31,876 nucleotides of DNA from Bacteroidetes bacterium UBA2322 (GCA_002345145.1 DDVC01000040.1:1-31876); one strand, 5' to 3'. Numbered from the stretch's first letter, positions 24,264-31,876 are shown. Translations and numbers: made by a program. Notes: generated from the sequence alone by a model not told the origin.

Positions 24264-25109
24264 ATGCTTTCACTTACCCAGCTTCAGCAGTTAGCCACAC
24301 AAATCAGGAGAGATGTTTTACGCATGACCCACGGGGCGGCATCGGGGCATCCGGGCGGTTCATTGGGCTGTGCCGATTTTTTTGCTGCGCTATACTTTAA
24401 CATTATGCGCTATACCCCCAATGCATTTACCATGGACGGCATAGGCGAAGACGTGTTTTTTCTTTCAAACGGACACATTTCGCCGGTATTATACAGCACA
24501 TTAGCGCGGGCAGGGTATTTTCCGCTCAGTGAGTTGGCTACTTTCCGCAAGATAAACTCGCGTTTGCAGGGGCATCCGGCTACCAAAGAAGGACTGCCGG
24601 GGGTGCGTATAGCTTCCGGCTCGCTGGGGCAAGGGTTATCAGTGGCTGCAGGCGCTGCGCTGGCAAAAAAACTAAACGGCGATGACCACTTAGTATATGT
24701 ACTAATGGGTGATGGCGAGCTGCAAGAAGGGCAAAACTGGGAAGCCGCTATGTTTGCCGCTCACCACCGGATAGACAATATCATAGCTACTGTGGATTGG
24801 AACGGGCAGCAGATAGACGGCGCTACCGACGAGGTAATGTCGTTGGGTAATTTGGTGGCAAAATGGCAGGCTTTTGGCTGGCATGTTATTCAGATGAAAG
24901 GCAACGATATGAAAAGTATTTTATCTGCTATGAGCCGAGCCCATAAATTATGCGGTAATACTATGCCCATTCTTTTATTGATGACTACCGAAATGGGTAA
25001 GGGCGTTGATTTTATGGAAGGTACGCATAAATGGCATGGCGTAGCTCCTAATGACGAACAGCTTGAAAGAGCCCTTGCCCAACTGCCCGAAACATTGGGC
25101 GATTATTAA
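24264..25109 (+). CDS. Transketolase, N-terminal subunit
   Basis: A 281-residue thiamine-diphosphate-binding half of a split transketolase. Transketolase moves two-carbon ketol units between sugar phosphates in the non-oxidative pentose phosphate pathway. H29 in the substrate-channel motif SGHPGGSLG, H71 in GHISP and H104 in QGHPA are present. The ThDP/metal motif GDGELQEGQNWEAA spans 149-162. The partner subunit starts 57 bp downstream, so the two halves should be co-transcribed and form one active site. The split form is common in several phyla. One-piece transketolases are about 650 residues, close to the sum here (281 + 318). Confidence 0.95.
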   Translation: MLSLTQLQQLATQIRRDVLRMTHGAASGHPGGSLGCADFFAALYFNIMRYTPNAFTMDGIGEDVFFLSNGHISPVLYSTLARAGYFPLSELATFRKINSRLQGHPATKEGLPGVRIASGSLGQGLSVAAGAALAKKLNGDDHLVYVLMGDGELQEGQNWEAAMFAAHHRIDNIIATVDWNGQQIDGATDEVMSLGNLVAKWQAFGWHVIQMKGNDMKSILSAMSRAHKLCGNTMPILLLMTTEMGKGVDFMEGTHKWHGVAPNDEQLERALAQLPETLGDY

Positions 25110-25166
25110 CCTGTTTTGCCTTTGGGCAACTTTTTTCTCCATTTTACAATTTATCTCCTCTATCTT

Positions 25167-26123
25167 ATGCAGCAATACCCTGTTTTAGGCAACAACGATA
25201 CCCGAAGTGGATTTGGTGATGGCTTGTTTGAAATAGCAAGCAAAAACCCCAATGTAGTGGCATTATGTGCCGACTTAACCGATTCGCTCAAAATGGGCAA
25301 GTTTAAACACGCTTTTCCGGAGCGTTTTTTTAACTGCGGCGTAGCCGAAGCCAATATGATTGGCGTAGCTGCCGGATTAACCATAGGCGGTAAAATTCCT
25401 TATACCGGCACTTTTGCCAATTTTTCTACCGGCAGGGTTTATGACCAAATCAGGCAGTCGGTAGCATACTCGGGCAAGCCGGTTAAAATTTGCGCCTCGC
25501 ACGCCGGTATTACCCTTGGCGAAGACGGCGCTACCCACCAAATTTTGGAAGACATAGGGCTGATGAAAATGCTGCCAGGTATGATGGTAGTGGTACCCTG
25601 CGATTATACACAAACCAAACTGGCTACCATTGCCATTGCTGCCGTTAACCAACCGGTTTACCTGCGTTTTGGCAGACCCAAAGTGCCTATATTTACCACC
25701 GAAAATCAGGATTTTGTATTGGGTAAAGCCCAACTGCTGCAATCAGGCACTGATGTAACCATTATTGCCTGCGGACATTTGGTGTGGAAATCGCTGGAAG
25801 CGGCTGCCTTGCTTGCCCAAAAAGGCATAAGTGCAGAGGTAATCAATATGCACACCATTAAACCACTTGATGCCGATGCGGCACTGCAATCGGCAGCTAA
25901 AACCCGATGTGTGGTAACAGCCGAAGAACACCAACAAAACGGCGGTTTGGGCGACAGCATTGCCCAACTGCTTGCCCTTACTATGCCTACCCCTATGGAA
26001 ATGGTGGCAGTGAAAGACAAATTTGGTGAAAGCGGTACACCCGATGCGCTGATGACTAAATACGGACTTGATGCGCCCAATATAGTGGAATCTGCCTTAA
26101 AGGTAATTGCCCGAAAAGGGTAA
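25167..26123 (+). CDS. Transketolase, C-terminal subunit
   Basis: A 318-residue pyrimidine-binding plus C-terminal half of the split transketolase. The start is taken at ATG 25167 (MQQYPVLGNNDTRSGFGDGL); a TTG 51 bp earlier would add a hydrophobic stretch (FFLHFTIYLLYL) that does not belong to the family. The glutamate that activates ThDP is E61 in NCGVAEANMIGVAAG. Downstream signatures YTGTFANFSTGRVYDQIRQS and HAGITLGEDGATHQ are typical. It follows the N-terminal subunit by 57 bp. Related enzymes (DXP synthase) share the fold but are single chains, so transketolase is preferred. Confidence 0.94.
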   Translation: MQQYPVLGNNDTRSGFGDGLFEIASKNPNVVALCADLTDSLKMGKFKHAFPERFFNCGVAEANMIGVAAGLTIGGKIPYTGTFANFSTGRVYDQIRQSVAYSGKPVKICASHAGITLGEDGATHQILEDIGLMKMLPGMMVVVPCDYTQTKLATIAIAAVNQPVYLRFGRPKVPIFTTENQDFVLGKAQLLQSGTDVTIIACGHLVWKSLEAAALLAQKGISAEVINMHTIKPLDADAALQSAAKTRCVVTAEEHQQNGGLGDSIAQLLALTMPTPMEMVAVKDKFGESGTPDALMTKYGLDAPNIVESALKVIARKG

Positions 26124-26164
26124 AGGTCATTTTAGGGGTTGTAACTACTTAGGTGCTGTCTGCA

Positions 26165-26423
26165 ATTCAAATTTATGGTGTATTTGCAGACTAAATTGGT
26201 AAGATTTTGCACAATACTTTATTTCACGCAAATGCGCAAAAAGTGAAAAATTACGGCTACCATTTCGATTTTGTTTCATGCAAAGACGCAAATTAGTGGT
26301 TAGTGGTTAGTAATGAGTACCAAGCCCGATTTTGTTTCACGCAAAGACGCAAAGAAAAACTTGGCTATTGTTTAACATTCAAACTTATGACGTATTTGCA
26401 GGCTAATTGGTAGCATTTTACAT
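26165..26423. repeat. Diverged direct repeat pair (unit A)
   Basis: Two copies of a roughly 47-bp unit lie at about 26165-26212 and 26377-26423. They share the cores ATTCAAA-TTATG and GTATTTGCAG, then TAATTGGTA or AAATTGGTA, and differ at roughly one base in six. They flank the unit B copies. Seen by direct comparison; origin unknown. Confidence 0.7.
26266..26353. repeat. Near-identical direct repeat pair (unit B)
   Basis: Two 27-bp copies at 26266-26292 and 26327-26353 differ at one base and share GATTTTGTTTCA followed by GCAAAGACGCAAA. A shorter relative (TTTCACGCAAATGCGCAAA) lies at 26222-26240. GCAAAGACGCAAAG-type sequences recur between genes in many Bacteroidota, to my recollection. 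Confidence 0.75.
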
Positions 26424-26459
26424 AAAGAACGCAAAGTCTTTGCCACCTTTGTGTTCTTT
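26424..26459. repeat. Imperfect palindrome in the repeat block
   Basis: A 13-bp stem with one G-U pair joins 26424-26436 (AAAGAACGCAAAG) to 26447-26459 (CTTTGTGTTCTTT) around a 10-nt loop. It closes the repeat block. No T-tract follows on the + strand, so it resembles an intergenic palindromic element more than a terminator. Confidence 0.6.
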
Positions 26460-26536
26460 GTGGTTATTACGAGGAATTTAGTTAAGACCAAGATACAGGG
26501 GAAGTAGTTACCAAAACTTAAAACCAACCTCACGTT

Positions 26537-26908
26537 ATGGACATAGAAATACTTAGGCAGTTTTGCTTACAGAAGCCCGGCGTAACGGAGGGATTTCCGT
26601 TTGATGAGGTAACGCTGGTGTTTAAAGTAATGGGTAAAATGTTTGCCATTCTTGCACTTGATGATACCCCCAAACGCATAAACCTTAAATGCGACCCCGA
26701 AAAAGCCATACAACTGAGGGCTGAATACAGTAGTATTTTACCCGGCTATCACTCCAATAAAAAATACTGGAACACCTTAGTATTAGATGGCTCGCTGCCC
26801 CATGAATTGGTGTATGAACTCATTAACCACTCCTTAGAACTGGTAGTAGCCGGTCTGCCCAAAAAAGTACAAGCAGCATGGCAGTTGTTGGAAAATGAGC
26901 AAGGGTGA
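26537..26908 (+). CDS. MmcQ/YjbR family protein
   Basis: A 123-residue protein of the MmcQ/YjbR (DUF419) family, with a CyaY-like alpha/beta fold thought to bind DNA; its exact role is unknown. Typical features are the start LRQFCLQKPGVTEGFPFDEVTLVFKVMGKMFA, the central ...RINLKCDPEKAIQLR..., the segment PGYHSNKKYWNTLVLDG and the C-terminal ELINHSLELVVAGLPKK. Length matches the family. It follows the repeat block and ends 2 bp from the convergent YyaL-like gene. A small hairpin spans both stop codons. Confidence 0.9.
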   Translation: MDIEILRQFCLQKPGVTEGFPFDEVTLVFKVMGKMFAILALDDTPKRINLKCDPEKAIQLRAEYSSILPGYHSNKKYWNTLVLDGSLPHELVYELINHSLELVVAGLPKKVQAAWQLLENEQG

Positions 26909-26924
26909 AGCTATTTTTTCACCC
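26903..26924. terminator. Hairpin across two convergent stop codons
   Basis: A 7-bp stem pairs GGGTGAA (26903-26909) with TTCACCC (26918-26924) around an 8-nt loop. It includes the stop codons of both convergent genes, with no T-tract after the right arm on the + strand. It could be a weak shared 3' end; evidence is limited. Confidence 0.4.
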
Positions 26925-28977
26925 CCAATTGCATCAACGCATCTTCTAATAACTCGGTAGGGCGGTGGCAGGCGTTGTTTTGGCAAATGTAAACGAGGTT
27001 TTTACCCTCCTGAAACCGGTTTTGCAGCAATTCAAAATTGCTGTTTGGGTGAGTTGCAGCCATAAAAACGGCGTTGGGCAGGTAGTGTGCTTGCAGTTTT
27101 TGGGCTATGGCTGGGGCATTGTTGCCTAAAATGGCTACTTCATGGGCAGGAAAACAAAATTGCAGGGCTGTTTTACCCCATTGGGCAAATGAAGCAGGAT
27201 ACTTTACCATGCTTGTTTCAATTGCTTTTACCATATATGCCGATTGCTCAACGTATTCGGGAATATGCAACATGATACCCAATCGGCGAAGGTTGGCAGC
27301 CATTACCGAGTTGCCCGATGGGGTGGCGCTGTCGTAAAATTCTTTGGCACGCACTACAATATCGGTCTGAAAATCGGGTGTATAATAAAAAGCGTGCGAT
27401 TGGGGGTCGGCAAAATGTTGTTGCACAAATTGGGCAAAAGCAAGGGCGCGTTGCAGCAGGTTTTCGTCAAAGGTTATTTGGTAAACCGCCAGCAGCGCTT
27501 CAATTAAAAAAGCGTAATCATCTAAAAAAGCAGGGTGCCGGGCAGCGCCGTTTTTGTAACTGTGCAACAGTGCATTGGGGCGGGTGGGGTGCGCAAACTT
27601 GTTTAGCAGAAACTGCAAGTTGGTTATAGCAGTTTGTTTGTATTGCTCATGCCCCAAGGCGGTATAGGCATGGGCAAAAGCGGTGGTCATAAGTGCATTC
27701 CAACTGAGCAGAATTTTATCGTCTAAGGCGGGCTTAACCCTATCGGTGCGGTGAGCCATTAGCAGGCGTTTGCAGCGCTGGAACATGTTTTTGAGTTGTT
27801 CTACACTGTAACCGGTTTTATCGGCAAAGGCTTTATAGGTAAACTTTCGGTTAAGAATGTTTTTGCCCTCCCAGTTGCCTTGGGCGGTAACGCCGTAAAA
27901 GAGGTTAAACACTGGGGCATCGTCGTGCAAAATCCGGTCAATTTCAGCCTTGCTCCAAACGTAATACTTGCCCTCTTCGCCCTCTGAGTCGGCATCATAA
28001 GAAGCATAAAAACCGCCTTCGGCTGAGGTCATATCAGTAAGAATAAAGGCAATGGTTTGCTCAATGGTTTCTTTGTACTCCGATTTTCGGGAAATTTTAT
28101 AGGCATCGGCAAGAAGGCTGATGAGCAGGGCATTGTCGTAAAGCATTTTTTCAAAGTGCGGCACAAGCCATGCTTTATCTACGGTATATCGGGCAAAACC
28201 GCCTGCCAAGTGGTCATAAATGCCGCCGGCGCACATTTTGTCTATCGAAAAAAGGGCATGTTGCAGAGCGGGGCGGTCGTTTGTAAAGTGGTGGTAAAAC
28301 AGCAGCCATTGCAGGTTCATGGTGCCCGGAAATTTAGGTGCGCCGCCAAAACCGCCGTCTTCCTTATCAAACTGTTTGCTCATGCGCACAAACATGGTTT
28401 CGGGCAGGTCTTGCTCAAAGGGTTGCTGCACATTAAGGTCAAAAATAGCGCTCTGAAAAACGGTTTTATCTTGTGTAAGCAGGTGGTAGGTGAGTTGGTT
28501 TGCCTGCTGCTCAATATCGGAACGTTTTTCTTTAAACGTTCTGATTAAACTGCGCAACAACGTTAGCCAGTCGGGTTTACCATACATCGGTTTAGGCGGA
28601 AAATAAGTGCCGCCGTAAAATGGTTTACCATCGGGGGTTAAAAAACAATTGAGAGGCCAGCCGCCACTGCCCGATATGGCGGTTACGGCATCCATGTAAA
28701 TATGGTCTAAATCGGGGCGTTCTTCTCTATCTACTTTAATGTTGATAAAATGCTCGTTCATGTAGGCAGCAACTTCTTCGTTTTCAAACGATTCGCGCTC
28801 CATTACGTGGCACCAGTGGCAGGCGGCATACCCTATGCTAATGAGTATGGGTTTGTCTTGGCTGAGGGCTAATTGCAGGGCTTCGTTGCCCCATGCGTAC
28901 CAGTTTACCGGATTATGGGCATGTTGTAGCAGGTAGGGACTTTGCTCGTTTATGAGTTGGTTGGTGTATTTATGCAT
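26911..28977 (-). CDS. YyaL/spermatogenesis-associated-20-like thioredoxin-domain protein
   Basis: A 688-residue cytoplasmic protein of the DUF255/YyaL family. The N-terminal thioredoxin-like domain begins NQLINEQSPYLLQHAHNPVNWYAW and carries a CxxC motif, C53-HW-C56 in AACHWCHVMERESF. Next come KVDREERPDLDHIYM and GWPLNCFLTPDGKPFYGGTYFPP. The rest is a long (alpha/alpha)6-barrel-like domain related to N-acylglucosamine 2-epimerase and glycosidase folds, with DHLAGGFARYTVD and WLVPHFEKMLYDNA. The family is widespread but its substrate is unknown. Length is normal. The start codon directly abuts a 14-bp tandem repeat (28978-29012). No signal peptide. Confidence 0.93.
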   Translation of the reverse strand: MHKYTNQLINEQSPYLLQHAHNPVNWYAWGNEALQLALSQDKPILISIGYAACHWCHVMERESFENEEVAAYMNEHFINIKVDREERPDLDHIYMDAVTAISGSGGWPLNCFLTPDGKPFYGGTYFPPKPMYGKPDWLTLLRSLIRTFKEKRSDIEQQANQLTYHLLTQDKTVFQSAIFDLNVQQPFEQDLPETMFVRMSKQFDKEDGGFGGAPKFPGTMNLQWLLFYHHFTNDRPALQHALFSIDKMCAGGIYDHLAGGFARYTVDKAWLVPHFEKMLYDNALLISLLADAYKISRKSEYKETIEQTIAFILTDMTSAEGGFYASYDADSEGEEGKYYVWSKAEIDRILHDDAPVFNLFYGVTAQGNWEGKNILNRKFTYKAFADKTGYSVEQLKNMFQRCKRLLMAHRTDRVKPALDDKILLSWNALMTTAFAHAYTALGHEQYKQTAITNLQFLLNKFAHPTRPNALLHSYKNGAARHPAFLDDYAFLIEALLAVYQITFDENLLQRALAFAQFVQQHFADPQSHAFYYTPDFQTDIVVRAKEFYDSATPSGNSVMAANLRRLGIMLHIPEYVEQSAYMVKAIETSMVKYPASFAQWGKTALQFCFPAHEVAILGNNAPAIAQKLQAHYLPNAVFMAATHPNSNFELLQNRFQEGKNLVYICQNNACHRPTELLEDALMQLGVKK

Positions 28978-29012
28978 GGTTAGTGATTAGTGGTTAGTGA
29001 TTAGTGGTTAGT
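28978..29012. repeat. 14-bp tandem repeat upstream of the YyaL-like gene
   Basis: GGTTAGTGATTAGT is present twice in perfect tandem (28978-28991, 28992-29005) and followed by a half copy (29006-29012). It begins at the base next to the start codon of the minus-strand gene, so it forms the immediate 5' leader. Related TTAGTGGTTAGTGGTTAGTAA sequence lies at about 26293-26313. Confidence 0.85.
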
Positions 29013-29063
29013 TTTGGTAGATAGTAGGGGGTACTAACACACTCATAACTATTCACTATTCAC

Positions 29064-29084
29064 CCGTAAAAACTCCTTTTACGG
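29064..29084. other. Isolated hairpin in the YyaL-SDR spacer
   Basis: A perfect 8-bp stem pairs CCGTAAAA (29064-29071) with TTTTACGG (29077-29084) around a 5-nt loop. It is in the 289-bp divergent spacer between the YyaL-like and SDR genes, where no terminator is needed. A leader structure or an unannotated small transcript is possible. The rest of the spacer showed nothing recognisable. Confidence 0.4.
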
Positions 29085-29266
29085 TGGTTTTGTTTGGGGT
29101 TTACAAATTTTAAAATCGGGGTTATGAACAGATTGGGCAAGGTAGCATCAAACTCATTGGTAATTGTTTAAAATTGCACTTTTGAATAAAAATGCCCGAT
29201 TTTATGCCTATTGTGCAGCAAATTAGTAGTTGGAGTTGTTCTCTTTGAAACAAAAACGATAAAGTA

Positions 29267-30091
29267 ATGAATAAATCGGTCAGTATAATTGGTTGTGGTT
29301 GGTTAGGATTGCCCTTAGCAGAAAAGTTGATAGCTGAGGGTTATACGGTAAAGGGATCTACCACCACGCCGTCAAAATTACCCCTGTTGGAAACGGCGGG
29401 TATTACCCCCTTTTTAATTGATTTGCCCGAAACTCCACTTGCCACGCTTGCCGATTTTTTAGACAGTGAGCTGCTGGTGGTAAACATTCCGCCCGGCAGG
29501 CGCAACCCCGATGTTGAAAAGCATCATTCAGCGCAAATGCGTTATTTGTATGAGGTTGTGCGCAAATCGGGAATAAAAAGAGTGATTTTTGTTAGTTCTA
29601 CATCGGTATATGCGCCGCTCGGACGTTTGGTTACTGAGGCATATACGGCATTGAACACGCCCGATACGGCTTCGGGGCGTGTGTTGCGCAAGGTAGAGCA
29701 ACTTTGGTTGCAAAATGATAACCCATTTACCACCACCATTTTGCGTATGGCAGGATTGGTGGGCGGCAATAGGCATCCGGTAAAGTACTTAGCAGGTAAA
29801 ACTAATTTACCCAATGCCGATGCGCCGGTAAATTTGGTTCACTTACATGATTGTTTAGCGGCAGTTACGCTTGTACTGAACAACCCGCCACGCTCCACAG
29901 TGTATAATATCTGCGCTGATGAACACCCTACCCGACAACAATTTTATACCTTTGCCGCACGCAAATTGGGTTTAGAACCGCCTCAGTTTTTATCAACTAA
30001 GTCTGCCGGCTTTAATATCATAGACAACTCGCTGTTTAAAAGCGATTACCATTACCACTACCGCTACCCAAGCCCGATGTTGTTTTACTGA
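29267..30091 (+). CDS. YeeZ-like NAD(P)-binding SDR epimerase/dehydratase
   Basis: A 274-residue extended-SDR-type protein. The N-terminal Rossmann motif IIGCGWLGLPLAEKL (residues 7-21) binds NAD(P). The strand 4 to loop motif VVNIPPGRRN (71-80) and the SSTSVY segment (110-115) resemble E. coli YeeZ. The usual YxxxK catalytic pair is not seen: the corresponding region reads SGRVLRKVEQL, with no Tyr. YeeZ-type members also lack it, so this need not mean decay, but the reaction is unknown. The C-terminal part (VNLVHLHDCLAAVTLVLNNP, YNICADEHPTRQQFYTFAA) is the typical substrate-domain region. It appears monocistronic. Confidence 0.88.
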   Translation: MNKSVSIIGCGWLGLPLAEKLIAEGYTVKGSTTTPSKLPLLETAGITPFLIDLPETPLATLADFLDSELLVVNIPPGRRNPDVEKHHSAQMRYLYEVVRKSGIKRVIFVSSTSVYAPLGRLVTEAYTALNTPDTASGRVLRKVEQLWLQNDNPFTTTILRMAGLVGGNRHPVKYLAGKTNLPNADAPVNLVHLHDCLAAVTLVLNNPPRSTVYNICADEHPTRQQFYTFAARKLGLEPPQFLSTKSAGFNIIDNSLFKSDYHYHYRYPSPMLFY

Positions 30092-30194
30092 TTACTACCC
30101 CCCATGGGTGGTAATTTTATAGACAGACAACCAATAATTGCACTAAACATAACAACCCAAAATTAAGCATAAAAACCTAACCGCTGCCAACAAA

Positions 30195-30755
30195 ATGGAA
30201 AACAAAACACTCACTTTAGAACAAACCGATAAACTGCTGCAAATCTTACAATCCCGTTTTGAAAAAAACATGCACCGGCACAACGGTTTAGACTGGCAAA
30301 TCATACTTACCAAATTAACAGCACAACCCGAAAAACTTTGGTCTATCCATGAAATGGAGGCTACCGGCGGCGAGCCCGATGTGGTGGGTTATGACTCCCT
30401 CACAAACGAGTATATTTTTTGCGACTGTGCGCCGGAAACCCCTAAACTCAGGAGAAACTTATGCTACGACCGACAGGCACAAGATGCCCGAACAGCGTTT
30501 AAACCCGATAACAATGCGGTGGATATGGCTGCCGCTATGGGCATAACCTTGTTAAATGAAGAACAATACCGCAATTTACAAAAATTGGGTGTTTTTGATG
30601 CCAAAACATCAAGCTGGATAATAACCCCTCCCCAAATAAGGCAACTTGGCGGCGCTTTGTTTGCCGATTACAGGTACGGCGCAGTATTTGTGTATCACAA
30701 CGGCGCACAATCTTATTACAGCAGCAGGGGTTTCAGAGGGCTGCTCCGTGTGTAA
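30195..30755 (+). CDS. DUF4256 domain protein
   Basis: A 186-residue protein that I recognise as the DUF4256 family. Features include the start LTLEQTDKLLQILQSRFEKNMHRH, then GLDWQIILTKLTAQPEKLWSIHEMEATGGEPDVVG. The middle has FCDCAPETPKLRRNLCYDRQA, and the end reads DYRYGAVFVYHNGAQSYYSSRGFRGLLRV. The family has no known function. Conserved Asp/Cys/Arg residues suggest an enzyme-like pocket, but this is speculation. It lies 103 bp after the SDR gene in the same direction. No membrane segment or signal peptide is visible. Confidence 0.88.
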   Translation: MENKTLTLEQTDKLLQILQSRFEKNMHRHNGLDWQIILTKLTAQPEKLWSIHEMEATGGEPDVVGYDSLTNEYIFCDCAPETPKLRRNLCYDRQAQDARTAFKPDNNAVDMAAAMGITLLNEEQYRNLQKLGVFDAKTSSWIITPPQIRQLGGALFADYRYGAVFVYHNGAQSYYSSRGFRGLLRV

Positions 30756-30871
30756 TAATAGTTTTTGCAACTACACAATAGAAAAATTGAAAAAAATTTA
30801 GCAAGCATCTTTGTAGCTTTTGCGCATAACTCATGGATTTTGATTAAACATACAACCACCAAACAAAAAGC

Positions 30872-30906
30872 AGCCCCCGTGCTGCCTGTTTAGGTTTGCG
30901 GGGGCT
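30872..30906 (-). terminator. Terminator of the right-edge T9SS gene
   Basis: An 8-bp GC-rich stem pairs AGCCCCCG (30872-30879) with CGGGGGCT (30899-30906) around a 19-nt loop. Read on the minus strand, the stem is followed by GCTTTTTG, a U-tract. This fits termination of the minus-strand gene whose stop codon is at 30937. Confidence 0.75.
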
Positions 30907-30936
30907 ACCTTAATAGAGCAAGTACTAAATTTATTT

Positions 30937-31876
30937 CTATCTTACCAACATCAAGGGCAACGTCTCTTTGTGTCCGTTTGATTTTTGCAAGACCACAAAA
31001 TACGTTCCCGATGGCAGTTGGTTGCCGTCAAAGGGCAGGGTGTAAGCAGTTTCGGCTTGGGTTTCTTGTTCAAACAGCAAGGCTACTTCTCTGCCATCGG
31101 TAGCATAAATGGCAAGTTTCACCATCTCTGCCCTTTCTGCCACAAATTGAACATTGGTAATCTCGCTAAACGGATTGGGGTAAACCGATAAACTGAATCC
31201 GCTCTCATCGGTTATGGTTTTACTACTGCACGGACTTACAGTAATACTGGCGGTAGTAGTACAACCGCCTGTACCGGTGGCAGTTACGGTATATGTACCC
31301 CACATGGCAGCCGTTGCAGGATTTCGCAAAACAGTAGAACCGCTGAAAGTATAACCATTAGGACCACTCCATGTATAACTGTTGCCGCCCAATGCTATTA
31401 ACCAAATTCGGGTGCAATTGCTGTTGTTGGTTACCACCAAGTTAGGCACAGCATTTACGCTTACCGTGCGGTTAGCAGTGCTGATACAGCCGGTAGCATT
31501 GGTAACGGTAACTGTGTATGTACCGGCTACGGCGGGCGTGCGGGTCATGGTAGCGCCACTGAAACTAAACCCACCCGGTCCGCTCCACTGGTAGCTAACG
31601 CCGGCGGTGGTACAAGTAAGGGTAATAGGATTATTGCCACACACCGAAGTAGCGCCGGTAATGGCAGCTACAGTGGGCACTGTTACACTTACACTTCGGC
31701 TGGCGGTAGCAGTACAGCCGCCTGCACCGGTAACAGTTACTTTGTAAGCGCCTGCCATGGCAGTAGTGGCATTGGGCAGAAGTATAGCTGCATCAGTAGA
31801 AGTAAACCCACTTGGTCCGCTCCACGCATAACCCACCGCACCCGCGGGCACACTAAGACTGATAGTACCGCCCGAA
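30937..31876 (-). CDS. T9SS-secreted Ig-repeat protein (partial, 5' end missing)
   Basis: The C-terminal part of a larger secreted protein. The frame stays open to the last base of the window, so the true start lies outside; a GTG at 31851 is not the start. At least three Ig-like/SprB-type repeats of about 75-80 residues are visible, each with [YF]-x-WSGP-x-G-[FY] and GTYTVT cores and Cys near GGC or TGC. They are followed by a type-A T9SS sorting domain of about 84 residues (LSVYPNPFSEITNVQF ... GTYFVVLQ ... LPLMLVR). The repeats resemble those in the protein at 15261-19871. A surface adhesin or filament role is inferred. Confidence 0.88.
   Translation of the reverse strand, partial: SGGTISLSVPAGAVGYAWSGPSGFTSTDAAILLPNATTAMAGAYKVTVTGAGGCTATASRSVSVTVPTVAAITGATSVCGNNPITLTCTTAGVSYQWSGPGGFSFSGATMTRTPAVAGTYTVTVTNATGCISTANRTVSVNAVPNLVVTNNSNCTRIWLIALGGNSYTWSGPNGYTFSGSTVLRNPATAAMWGTYTVTATGTGGCTTTASITVSPCSSKTITDESGFSLSVYPNPFSEITNVQFVAERAEMVKLAIYATDGREVALLFEQETQAETAYTLPFDGNQLPSGTYFVVLQKSNGHKETLPLMLVR

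Larger units (their letters stand above)
26124..26536. other. 413-bp repeat-rich intergenic region
   Basis: No gene is seen between the transketolase genes and the mmcQ-like gene. The stretch is filled with diverged direct repeats and a hairpin (separate entries for 26165-26423, 26266-26353 and 26424-26459). Confidence 0.75.

Noticed and set aside
24264..26123. 1-deoxyxylulose-5-phosphate synthase
   Set aside because: It is split into two subunits with transketolase motifs (GHPGGSLG, GDGELQEGQNWEA); DXP synthase is a single chain.
26222..26460. Insertion sequence or transposase remnant in the repeat block
   Set aside because: No coding frame resembling a transposase and no terminal inverted repeats enclosing the whole block were seen.
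28057..28548. 163-codon frame on the plus strand inside the YyaL-like gene
   Set aside because: It lies wholly opposite a well-supported gene, and the product is unrecognised and rich in Lys, Val and Phe as expected from the antisense strand.
28978..29012. CRISPR-like array
   Set aside because: The repeat is 14 bp, purely tandem and without spacers; no cas genes are present.

Overview
The window reads as a fragment of a Bacteroidota chromosome, most likely from an uncultured Saprospiria- or Chitinophagia-like lineage; the class is inference. The signs are: type IX secretion (T9SS) type-A C-terminal sorting domains on two complete proteins and one cut-off protein; a one-piece hybrid two-component regulator; a DUF3127 protein; start codons that lack purine-rich Shine-Dalgarno sites; and repeated TAnnTTTG -7 promoter elements. 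The first 12 bases match the end of an Illumina sequencing adapter, so the left edge is an assembly edge carrying artefact sequence. The right edge cuts through a gene.

Layout. 1-4530 (+): a translation/fatty-acid cluster, rpmF - fabH - efp - accB - accC, with terminator-like hairpins between rpmF and fabH and between efp and accB. 4662-4700: a bidirectional terminator. 4746-7034 (-): a small OB-fold-like DUF3127 protein and a secreted dockerin protein. 7195-11322 (+): a 1375-residue hybrid sensor/regulator divergent from the dockerin gene. 11511-12968 (-): ccmC and ccmB for cytochrome c maturation. 13062-14989 (+): a PolB-type 3'-5' exonuclease and an LptF/LptG permease. 15261-21270 (+): a 1536-residue modular T9SS adhesin and a beta-helix lipoprotein. 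21354-23960 (-): a T9SS DGGY-repeat protein. 24264-26123 (+): a split transketolase. 26124-26536: a repeat-rich intergenic block. 26537-30755: mmcQ-like, YyaL-like (-), YeeZ-like SDR and DUF4256 genes. 30937-31876 (-): the C-terminal part of another Ig-repeat T9SS protein.

How the genes fit together. FabH, AccB and AccC act at the start of fatty-acid synthesis, and L32 and EF-P in translation. CcmB/CcmC handle heme export for cytochrome c assembly. LptF/G belongs to LPS export. The large secreted proteins probably build surface adhesion structures. The hybrid regulator and its divergent dockerin neighbour may be a regulator-target pair, but this is inferred from position only.

I found no CRISPR array, tRNA, rRNA, insertion sequence, phage gene or recognisable defence system, and no clear new multi-gene system. 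The best leads are a roughly 120-residue cysteine-bearing module present four times in the 1536-residue protein, a mosaic of intergenic repeats at 26165-26460, a possible small antisense gene opposite the accB leader, and an SSB-like tail on the DUF3127 protein.
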